A stretch of DNA of 64,000 nt, taken from NCBI GenBank assembly GCA_951640195.1, contig OX621171.1, positions 1,116,001-1,180,000 on the forward strand. The letters run 5' to 3'. Of the stretch, positions 1-9,290 are shown in pieces; positions within the stretch are counted from its first letter, which is position 1, and each line of letters starts with the position of its first letter. Under the pieces are notes generated by a model. It was not told the DNA's origin, did no database searches, and saw only the letters and a program-made list of their open reading frames with translations. The stretch comes from Porpolomopsis calyptriformis (taxonomy: Eukaryota; Basidiomycota; Agaricomycetes; Agaricales; Hygrophoraceae). A program made the position numbers and the translations under genes.

Positions 1-1660
1 GCTATATGTCGCAACTACTAGTGGCCCACCATCAAGAGAGACGTCAATACTTATGTTTGTGGTTGCGAAACATGTCAATGCACCAAGGCCTCTCAGTTAC
101 CTGCGAAGACTCCCTTACACCCTTTCGATCCTTCTACCTGACCCTGGGACACAATTACAGTTGATCTCATTGGTCCCATACCCAAATGTCAGGGCTACAA
201 TGCAATCCTTACTATTGTTGATCACTTCTCTAAGGCTGTTAAGTTCGAGGCCACTCACATCGAATTGAACTCTGAAGGATTTGCAAAGATCATCCGAGAT
301 CAGGTTATCCGAGACCATGGCGTCCCTTGATGCATCATCCACAATCGCGATCTGCGATTTGTTTCCAAATTCATGACTGACCTCTTCCACCTTCTGGGTA
401 CCTCCCAGAATGTCTCCACCACTTATCACCCCCAGACTGACAACCAATCCGAATGAATGAATCAGACACTTGAACAGTACCTCTGTGTCTTCATCAATCA
501 TCGTCAGGATAACTGGAAGGAATGGCTCACTTTGGTAGAGTTTTTGTATAATAACTCTGTCCATGCAGCCACATGACAAACCCCTTTCTATGTCAATTAT
601 GGCCAAGATCCCTGGACAGGAAGTGACACCACAGAGGAAGTCTGAAATGAATCTGCAACTCAATTTGCCGATCAGATGAAAAAGGTTCATCAGGAAGCTG
701 AAGCTGCCCTCAAGGAAGTAAACGAGAAGATGAAGACTGCTTATGATAAACATGTCCAGACTGCTCAAGAGTATTCACCAGGAGATAAAGTATGGTTGGC
801 TGCTACCAACATCAAGACCAAACGACCTATGAAGAAGCTGGACAATAAATGCTTCGGACCCTTCAAGGTTGTCAAAAAGGTTGGTTGCTCTGCCTACAGA
901 CTTGAACTCCCCCGAGAATGGTTAGGACTGTATCCAGTCTTCAATGAATCATATCTTTCCCCTTATCATCCCCCTTCCTTTCCAAATCAAAAAAGACCTC
1001 CCCTTCCTCCCCCACTCCAGCTAGAGGATAATGTCGAGTATGTTATCGACAAAATCTTAGACTCTCGGTTGAGACAAGGAAAACTTCAGTACCTCATACA
1101 CTGGGAAGGTTATACTAGTGAGGAAAACACCTGGGAACCAGAAGTTAACGTCAAGAACTCCCAAGAACTGATCGATGAGTTCCATGCCCTCCACCCTGAA
1201 TAACTAGCCCCTAGGCTTGAATTACATGTCATTCGGGTGGATGATTTCTTCAGAATTGATGAACGGCTCTATGACCCTATTACAGACTCAACAGGCGAAG
1301 ATCATAAGCCACCTAAGGTCAGTGATAACATTGATGTTCTCATTTCACTGTCCCCGATAGAAGTCAACCAACTCCTTGACCATGACTTCAATGGTTCTGC
1401 CCTCCTTCCTTCCCTCCCAACAACTGCATGATGAGTGTGGATTTACGAGTCTAGGCTGGTGAACGCAATCACTGTCATCCTATGACTGGATGATCAAGGC
1501 CAAGAACTTCGACTCTACCAACTCGTCTCTCCCTTGTCTACCCTAGAAATTCGTCGACGATACCAGTACCATCTCCCAACTTCTCCCAATTACATGCCAA
1601 GGTGGTTGCTTCAAGATTGCTCAAGACATCTCCAGCGCCTACATTGATATTACACAGACA
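1..1660 (+). pseudogene. Ty3 chromovirus copy A: integrase, chromodomain and C-terminal extension (decayed)
   Basis: This is the 3' part of a Ty3/gypsy polyprotein; the 5' part lies outside the window. It starts in the H2C2 zinc-binding region of integrase, continues through the DDE core and ends in a clear chromodomain (about 1030-1200) with the typical HWEGY and ENTWEP motifs. The best open stretch is 676-1203. Stops interrupt the frame at 19-21 (TAG in a WW pair), 328-330, 454-456, 574-576 and 643-645; the four TGA stops sit where the family has Arg (CGA). After the chromodomain stop the same coding style continues (MDDFFRIDERLYDPITDS, 1237-1431), so the original protein had a C-terminal extension. 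Integrase would insert element cDNA and the chromodomain would guide it to heterochromatin. The copy is dead. The family assignment is secure; the exact clade is inferred. Confidence 0.9.
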
Positions 1661-1678
1661 TGAATTTGAAGAGAGTGA

Positions 1679-2141
1679 TGTTACGGCTGTTTTGATTTTG
1701 TCCTGCCCTACCCCTATCGTGACCCTTGTGACCTGTCACACTTGACTTGTCAATCACCGTGACTGTGATGTGATGTGTGACACTTACCAATCAATTCACC
1801 ACCCACTTTCCTTATCTTTCAATCTTTCCTTATCTTATCTCCTTATCTAATCACTAATCCTCATAGATTGGAGGCAATTATGCTATTGGTCATTGAAGAC
1901 ATGCTCCGCAGTTATTCCACAGTAGCTGCGCAAGGCTGCGCATTGCTGTACATTTGTCAGCCATTCTATGGATTGTCTCCATAGCGATTACAATCACATT
2001 CCAGGCTCAGATAGATATAAGTAGAGTGCGATACGCTTGTATCTTCCTTAGTCTTGAATTTCAACATCGTTTCTGCCATCTTATGTGATAGCCCCTTTGT
2101 TGTCCCCAGAAGCCACCTGAGACACCACTGCTGACATAACA
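1679..2141 (+). repeat. LTR A, 3' LTR of Ty3 copy A
   Basis: The 463-bp repeat begins TGTTACGG after a purine-rich tract and ends GACATAACA, so it has TG-CA ends. It aligns along its length with LTR B (4457-5407). It holds several CTTATCT/GATA-type motifs around 1811-1855 and a TATA-like GATATAAGTAGAG near 2015. Coding sequence of copy B resumes directly at 2142, showing that element A inserted into element B. Confidence 0.85.
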
Positions 2142-4440
2142 CATTGCCTACATCTCTAAGGCCTTTACCCCTATGGAACAAAATTACCAGATTTATAACC
2201 ACGAGTTACTCGCAATTATGACTGCACTCCAGGAGTTCTGCAAATGGCTGCTGTCTGCTAAGCAAGTCTTTAAGGTTTGGACAGATCACACCAACCTCCA
2301 GTACTTCAAGCTGCCTCAGAAGCTGAACAGGTGCCAGGCCAGGTGGCTCACAGAGCTTCAGGACTACCACTTCACTCTTCACCATGTCGCTGGCAGAGCC
2401 AATTCCAAGGCCGATATCCTGTCGAGATGACCAGGTTTTGAGAGGGGGGTGAATGACAATGACGACGTTATTTTACTCCCATCTAATCTCTTTCCCACCT
2501 CGGATCACCCTATTTTAGATCTTCGTTAGGTTCAACATGAGATTGAACCCACTAATTTCCATTCCCAAATCTGAAATTTGTACCAAAATGAAGAAAAACA
2601 AGTCACACTCCTTCAAGAAAAATGCAAAACTGATTGGAAACCCCAAGATGATAGCATCAAGACTTTCTTGGACCGAACTTACATCTCGAAGGACACCCCG
2701 CTTTGTGGTGAAATCATTGCGCAATACTATGACAATCCCCTCTCTGGACACTACGGTTCCTTCAAGACCTCGGAAGCTATGTGTCGTGACTACTAGTGGC
2801 CCACCATCAGGAGAGATGTCGAAACCTATATCCGTGGTTGCAAAACATGCCAACATACCAAGGCATCCCGACTACCCGCGAAGACCCCGCTCCACCCCTT
2901 CAACCCCCCTCCTCGACCTTGGGATATGATCACGGTCAATCTCATTAGCCCCATATCTGAATGTCAGGGCTACAATGTGATCCTCACGATCATTGATCAC
3001 TTCTCCAAGGCTGTCAAGTTTGAGGCCACCCACATCAAGCTGAACTCCAAAGGGTTCGCAAAGATCATTCAGGATTATGTCATCTGAGATCATGGTGTCC
3101 CCCAATGCATCATCCACGATCGCGACCTGTGATTCATTTCCAAGTTTATAACTGATCTCTTCTGCCTTCTAGGCACCTCCCAGAATGTTTCCACAGTGTA
3201 CTATCCCCAGACTGATGGCCAATCCAAACGAATGAATCAGATGCTCAAACAGTATCTTCATGTTTTCATCAATCATCGACAGGATAACTGGAAGGAATGG
3301 CTTGCATTAGCTGAGTTCTCGTACAATAACTCAGTGCATGCAGCCACATGACAGACCCCCTTCTACATCAACTATGGCCAGAACCCCTGGAAAGGAAGTG
3401 ACACTCAAAGAGAAGTCTGAAACAAATCTGCAACTCAATTTGCCAATTGAATGAAAAACATCCACCAAGAAGCTGAAGCTGCCCTTAAGAGAGCAAATGA
3501 AACCATGAAGACTGCTCATAATAAACATGTCCGAACCGCTCATGAATATTCACCAGGAGACAAAGTGTGGTTGGCTGCTACCAACATCAAGACCAAACAA
3601 CCAATGAAGAAGCTCGACAACAAATGCTTCAGTCCTTTCAAGGTCATTGAGAAGATTGGTCATTCTGCCTACAAGCTCGATCTCTCCCATGAATGGTTAG
3701 GACTCCATCCAGTTTTCAACAAATCTTATCTCTCTCCCTATCGATCTCCCTCATTCCCCAATCAGAAAAAACCTGCTCCCCCTCCCCCAATCCAACTGGA
3801 AGGTGACTCTGAATACATTGTCAATGAAATTCTGGATTCTCATCTGCGACGAGGAAAACTTCAATACTTGGTACACTGGGAAGGCTACACTAGTGAGGAA
3901 AATACCTGGGAACCTGAGTCAAACATCAAGAATGCTCAGGAATTGATCGATGAGTTTCACGCTCTTCACCCTGAATGACCAGCTCCTCAACTCCAACTCC
4001 ATGTTATCTGAATGGATGACTTCTTTGGAATTGATGAACGTCTCTACAACCCAATCACAGACTCCATCGGTGAGGACTACAAGCCACCAAAGGTCAGTGA
4101 TAACATTGACACCCTCATTCCACTTCACCCCACAGAAGTTGACCGACTACTTGAACGCAATTTCGATGGTTCCATCTTCCTCCCCCACCTACCCCCAACT
4201 GCTCATTGAGCATGGATCTATGAGGCTAGTCCTGTCAATGCCATTACCACTGTCCTACGACTGGACGGTCAAGGTCAATTGCTCCGAATGTACCAACTTG
4301 TTTCTCCTCTGTCCACCCTGGAGATTCATCGATGATATCAGTATCATCTCCCCACTTCTCCCTGCTATGCACCTTGGTGGTTGTTACAAGACTGTTCAAG
4401 ACATCTCCAACATCTGTTCTAAATGTTGCATGGACACAAA
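2142..4440 (+). pseudogene. Ty3 chromovirus copy B: RNase H, integrase, chromodomain, C-terminal extension (decayed)
   Basis: A second copy of the same family as copy A. It starts inside RNase H (YISKALTPMEQNYQ, then NHELLAIM and VWTDHTNLQYF), followed by the integrase zinc finger (CKTCQHTKASR), the DDE core and a chromodomain (about 3805-3978). Coding then continues past a TGA as a roughly 150-residue extension (4012-4209 and beyond). Stops lie at 2428-2430, 2794-2796 (TAG), 3085-3087, 3130-3132, 3349-3351, 3418-3420 and 3448-3450. Most are TGA at expected Arg codons. The 2794, 3349 and 3418 stops match 19, 574 and 643 of copy A. The missing RT and Gag would lie upstream of the inserted element A, outside the window. 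It is non-functional. Confidence 0.9.
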
Positions 4441-4456
4441 TTTGAAGAGAGGGTGA

Positions 4457-5407
4457 TGTTACAGTGATATGACCCCTTGGTCCCTTGAGCTCCAGAGTAC
4501 ATGTTCCATATATCTATGTGATCCCCCAGATGTCTACTATACTGCTATGATGTCCCTGACTACGCAATCTGGCTTCCTGTCTAGCAATTTATCTCCGAAT
4601 GCTTCAGATTTCTGTGAATTTCTTCAAATTCTCTGATCCTTCGATTCGTGATCGCAGCTCAGATCAAAGGATGCATCTGATAGCCAGACATCCATTGTGT
4701 AGATCTTCATCATTTCCATTGACCCTTTCACTGGTGGCTTCATTCAGAAGTCTCATCCCTTTACTATATAGCATATAAAGGGATCTTTGTTTTCACAGAT
4801 ATATTTACTTGTAGATATGTTTGTATTATAGAGAAGGAAGATAGATCCCATCATCCCACATCTAGTCCTTCATGTTTGAGCCTCTTCCACCACCTCTAGC
4901 ACTCTAGAGAGTGCTCTGATTTTCCGATTTCTTCTATTTCTTTGATTTTTACGATTTCTTTGATAGCTCCTTTCTATTGTGCCTCCCATCATCTCTTGGG
5001 GCAGATTCCAGAGCTCAGATGGCTCCACATCGCATCAACAGCTACTTCATTTTTCATCTTGTCCACTTTCCTTATCTTCAATCTTATCTTATCTCCCCTT
5101 ATCTAATCCCTATCTTATCTTCTCTTAGATCAGAGGTGATAACGCCATTGGCTGATGAAGACATACTCTGCAACACTCTGCAGTAGATGCACAAGGCTGC
5201 ACATTACTGCACATTAGTCAGCCATTCCATGGATCGTTGTTGTGGTTATCACAATCACAAGTCTAGACCTGGGTAGATATAAGTAGAGCACAGAACACTT
5301 GTATCTTCCCTAGTTTCGTCCTTCAATGTTGCCACCACTAGTTTATGCACTAGTCTCTTCGTTGTCCCTCATCTAAGTGACCTGAGATTCCGACTGCCGA
5401 CATAACA
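4457..5407 (+). repeat. LTR B, 3' LTR of Ty3 copy B, split by a 573-bp insertion
   Basis: It starts TGTTAC and ends GACATAACA like LTR A. Removing 4465-5037 plus one copy of the 4-bp duplication ACAG rebuilds an LTR of about 374 bp that reads through in parallel with LTR A. The right part carries a dense run of CTTATC motifs at about 5070-5130 and a GATATAAGTAGAG TATA-like box near 5275. Confidence 0.85.
4465..5037 (+). mobile_element. 573-bp TG-CA element, copy 1 (probable solo LTR)
   Basis: A 573-bp element with ends TGATATGACC and GCATCA, flanked by the direct repeat ACAG (4461-4464 and 5038-5041). The host LTR B is rebuilt when it is removed. Two more copies in the window (6302-6845 and 41604-42176) are in the opposite orientation. 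It contains a TATA box (TATAAAGGG near 4775) and a T-rich tail, and no long ORF. TG-CA ends, TATA box and a short duplication favour a solo LTR. A MITE is the alternative, since the two ends form an imperfect 8-bp inverted repeat. Confidence 0.75.
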
Positions 5408-5517
5408 ATTGAGGCCCCCACCACTGAGGAAATCTAGACCCAGGTCTCAGAAAACGAAATGACTGAGACCACCCAAGTTTGAAATTTGGGACAAATTTCC
5501 TTTGAAGCCGAGGTGTA
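5408..5517. other. Short internal remnant between LTR B and LTR C
   Basis: About 110 bp between the end of LTR B and the start of LTR C. It ends in a purine-rich GCCGAGGTGTA just before the LTR start, which resembles a polypurine tract. It may be the last internal piece of the element that owned LTR C. No coding call is made. Confidence 0.35.
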
Positions 5518-5627
5518 TGTCACGGACATAAATTTTCATCTTTATCTTATCTTATCTCCATGTAAACCTTTGTCTTATCTTAGGAATCCCCATTACCTTT
5601 CCTTGGGAATCCCCATAACCTTTCTTT

Positions 5628-6027
5628 TGTTATAAACTGGTTGCTGTTGAGACAGTTTTACTTCCAAGTGCTCTATCCAAGATGATAATGATAGTCTCAA
5701 ATCCTAGTTATTAGGGTGTCTAATGAGGAATCAGACTTAAAGTCTGAGTATGACTAACTAGGTGTTTATATATTGACTATACTACTGTGGATGAGTCAGT
5801 GTTACAATGAGGAATACATGCAGTAGGTAAAAGATAAGCATGATAAGATGCGGAGCATGTGAAGAGATGAAACATAAGGAGTTGGAAATGAAAGGTATCC
5901 TATCTTAGATAAATGAAAAAGGTAAGGCTATGGGGAATCTCTGGGGAATCCCAAGCAAAGATAAGACAAGTCCGACTAAGCTACAATGACTAACATAGGG
6001 AAGGAATGAAAAATTACATCTGTGACA
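5628..6027 (-). repeat. Solo LTR D, same family as C, inserted in reverse
   Basis: A 400-bp LTR in minus orientation. Read on the minus strand it begins TGTCACAG and ends TTTATAACA. It is flanked by perfect 5-bp duplications TCTTT (5623-5627 and 6028-6032). Removing it restores the CTTTCTTTGGGATTCC context that matches the copy at 59 kb. It contains a TATA box, the CAGACTTTAAGTCTG segment and several GATA motifs. Confidence 0.85.
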
Positions 6028-6301
6028 TCTTTGGGATTCCCCACTACTTTAACCATATGTGGACTTACTTCATTTCTATCTTCGTTTCACCCCCTTATGA
6101 TTTGTCATTGATCACAATGACTCACTCTTATCTCTAACACATGTTATGTCACACTGACTCACACAGATAAGTAGTCAGTATATAAAGGGTATCTCTTGTA
6201 TGTATCAGACCTTAAGTCTGATTCCTTGTTAGCTACCTAATAACAAGGACTTGGAACCATACCTTTATCCCTTGGGACAGAACACCTGAAGTAAAATGCG
6301 T

Positions 6302-6845
6302 TGATGCAATGTGGAGCTGTCTGAGCTCTGGAATCTGCCCTGAGAGATGATAGGAGGCACAATAGAAAGGAGCTATCAAAGAAATCATGAAAATCGAAGA
6401 AATAGAAGAAATCGGAAAATCAGAGCACTCTCTAGAGTGCTAAAGGTGGTCGAAGAGGCTCAAACATGAAGGACTAGATGTGGGACGATGGAATCTATCT
6501 TCCTTCTCTATGATACAAACATATCTACAAGTAAATATATCTGTGAAAACAAAGATCCCTTTATATGCTATATAGTAAAGGGATGAGACTTCTGAATGAA
6601 GCCACCAGTGAAAGGGTCAATGGAAACGATGAAAATCTACACAATGGATGTCTGGCTATCAGATGCATCCTTTGATCTGAGCTGCGATCGTGAATCAAAG
6701 GATCAAAGAATTCGGAGATGAATCGCTGGACGGGAAGCTGAATCGCATAGTCGGGGACATCGTAGCAGCATAGTAGATGTCTGAGGGATCACGTCGATAT
6801 ATAAAACATGTCATCTGGAGCTCAGGGGACCAAGGGGTCATATCA
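6302..6845 (-). mobile_element. 573-bp TG-CA element, copy 2 (544 bp)
   Basis: Reverse-oriented copy of the element at 4465-5037. It is 544 bp long because of an internal deletion of about 28 bp near 6710. The flanks are GCGT (6298-6301) and GTGT (6846-6849). The unoccupied copy of this site in the LTR at 59 kb reads GCAT, so the flanks are a mutated 4-bp duplication. Confidence 0.75.
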
Positions 6846-6912
6846 GTGTTCCAAACAACTGGTTTATAACAAACAGTTACATCAGTACTCTGATGTAAAT
6901 TGCAGCACAATA

Positions 6913-8860
6913 TCAAAGCATTGTACATATGTAAGAAAGGAGTTGAACAGGGCATGAAACTGAGATTTGGTGGGGGAAACAGGATGCATAATGAGTCAGA
7001 TCTGTACCACAGAATGCCCTTTGTCCAATTGTCTGAGTCAATTTGAGAACCATTCTTGAGAGAGTGGCAGCCTTACCAGACATTCCACTTTGTAGCCATA
7101 TCATACTGGGATCAGCATTTGCAATCGCAGTGTTATAGTAACCAAGGGGCCAGTTGGGTGAGGGTGGGTTAGCATTCAGCATTTCCAGTAGTAATACGAT
7201 GTCTGGGCAGTGGTGATCTTTCCCCTGCATCCTTACACTTGACTACACATCTAGTTCACAGAAAGGGAGAGGAAGGTCAGTTACCAAATGATAGCCTCCA
7301 ATGGCATGGAAAGATTGTCTATCATGCATAAGATGCATGAGAAAGTGAGAAAGGGCAGATGCAAGATCAGGGATTCCAAATTTGATAGAGACATCACTTA
7401 TCAACATTTTTTTGAATGTTGGATCCCAGGTTAAATGGAATGTGGTTGAGTTGGTATGGAAGGTTCGAGGGGGGGAAAGGAGTAGTTGCAGAAGGGTGAG
7501 AGGGTGATTGGAAATAGTTTGTAGAAACTTGATGGGATTTGATGACACTTGAGACAGCAGTTGGAAGTGAGGATATCATGTCAATAGTGTGAGGATCTGG
7601 TGGATCCCTGCCCCCATCAAAGCAGGCATCTGGCCCATTACACATCCCCAGAGTCACCCCAATGTTGCTTTGTGAATCATGGATAGAAGTTGCAAGATCA
7701 AATTATCAGCACTTATCTTCCCGATCAAGGGTACAGTATATAGTGTCCTTGTGATGCCAATTGTTGCTGGATCAACCTGGATCTTTGATGACAGCAATGT
7801 GTGTATGTTCTGTAACATCAGCACTCCACTGGACAGTGACGCCATTAGCCTTGATGTTCAGGGTGGTACTCTGCATAAACTCTAGCTTCAGTATGTGCCA
7901 GTTCTCTATCGGCTTTTTACCTTTCCCTGTACAAGCACCAGACTCAAGGATTGCATGCTTGTGGCTATAAAACTCATATAAAGCAGCCTGAATTTTAGTG
8001 CAAATATGATCATCGACCACAGGCACTTGAGCAAGATATCGGAAGTCCATTAGCACACAAATAGCAGTGACAAAATCATTTGGCACTTTACCAGCTATAA
8101 CACCCACAATGTATTGTTGGATGTTTCGATGATCCCGTCCTGTCACCTGCTTCATCTTCAACTTGCTTCATCTTCAAGATCCCTTCTTTGAAGTGCCTGA
8201 AGCCAGTGTGTGGTTGGAGAATGGAAAACCGAAAGTCAATTTCATATTCACCAAGGACATGGATACACCACTTCACATCATAGTCCCAGAATTGTTTGTG
8301 CTAGTGATGAAGCAGTTCAGGGGGGAAAAAGATTGATGGATTAGCCAATGCCTAGTCTCTCCAAAATAGAAGATGTATGCCATTGAGTTGGACTTTCTTT
8401 GCTGCACAGATGTAACCTTTAATATCTTCAGTTGGGTTGATCAATGAAGTCAGGTTGCCAAACTCCTTGTATGTGGCCAGTGAAGATGTGAGGTTTTCCC
8501 ACTGACCCCAGCAAGCATTGCTGCCTTGGGGGTATCAGCAATATAAGCTGCGAGAGGGGTGAAACAAAATTGGGAAAAGCCATGAGCATCATCCATCATG
8601 ATACCTAATTTTGCAGCAGCCTTTAGAGGCAATAGAATAAAGTTGAGGCATTCGTGGATGAGGTGGTTTTCTAAAACACCTCAGAGTACCTTATCCTTCT
8701 CAATGAACTTAGGATAGGGAGAAGGGCAAGGAGTTGGAAAGTGTGGTGTGAACCCTTGGAACAATATTCCATTTTGATATTAGCCAGACTGATTAAAAAG
8801 TGGGTGTGCAAGCCAATCACCTGTTATGACTGATATATTGGTTTTATCTGATGACAAGAT
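6913..8860 (-). pseudogene. Plavaka-type transposase gene, copy 1 (decayed)
   Basis: Minus-strand pieces in several frames follow the order of agaricomycete Plavaka transposases, which belong to the CACTA-like DNA transposons. From N to C they are: FTPLAAYIADTPKAAML (about 8540), the block around HKQFWDYDVKWCIHVLGE (about 8280), FSILQPHTGFRHFKEGI (about 8200), IQQYIVGVIAGKVP (about 8110), DFRYLAQVP (about 8040), then the VQWSADVTEHTHI segment (about 7820) and a C-terminal block KDHHCPDIVLLLE (about 7210). Frameshifts and stops separate the blocks, for example a duplicated KMKQV at 8150-8180. The protein would have cut and moved the transposon. The family call rests on remembered conserved blocks; the precise ends are uncertain and the C-terminal part is least sure. 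Confidence 0.7.
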
Positions 8861-9290
8861 TGTTCTGAGAAGGGTGGCTCCAGGTGGGGGTTGTTCCTTT
8901 GAAATTGAAGATGAGTAGGACAACTAAATAATACATAAGAAAATATATCACCTGCATTTTCCAAGCAGCATTGCCTGCCTATATTTACCCTAGCTGAGTC
9001 TGAATATGTGATTATGTAATCAATCCATGGAATGATTGTGTAAGCAATGATTAAGTGTAAAGATAAGATAAGAAGGAGTGACAAATGTCACACTTGTGAC
9101 CATGACTCAACTAGTCAGGTAATGGTCATGTTGTGACAGTGTGACAATCATATAACTCCTTCTAAGCACCTCTTAAAATGTTTCCACAGCCTATCATTAA
9201 AGTCTTCCTTATTAGGTCTTCCTTATTAGTCATTTCCTTATTGGTCATTTCCTTATTAGGTCTTTTCAGAATGCACCTAAGATTCTGCAC
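8861..9290. other. Non-coding, AT-rich, short direct repeats
   Basis: No gene is supported here. Around 9205-9268 a unit of about 17 bp, containing CCTTATTAG plus TCTT or TCATTT, is repeated four times in tandem with small changes. Around 9070-9155 TGACA/TGTCA-type words recur. It could be a worn LTR of the next element, but it does not match the 3' LTR at 15414. Confidence 0.4.

Larger units (their letters stand above)
5518..6871 (+). repeat. LTR C (TGTCACGG family), interrupted twice
   Basis: It starts TGTCACGGAC and ends TTTATAACA. It matches the intact solo LTR at 59001-59432 once two insertions are removed: LTR D (5628-6027) and a 573-bp-family element (6302-6845). The net length is about 401 bp. 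It carries a TATA box (GTATATAAAGGG near 6180), the palindrome-like segment CAGACCTTAAGTCTG near 6208, and CTTATC motifs. No flanking target duplication was recognised. Confidence 0.8.

Noticed and set aside
7679..7970. Plus-strand frames over Plavaka copy 1
   Set aside because: They are antisense to recognisable transposase blocks on the minus strand.
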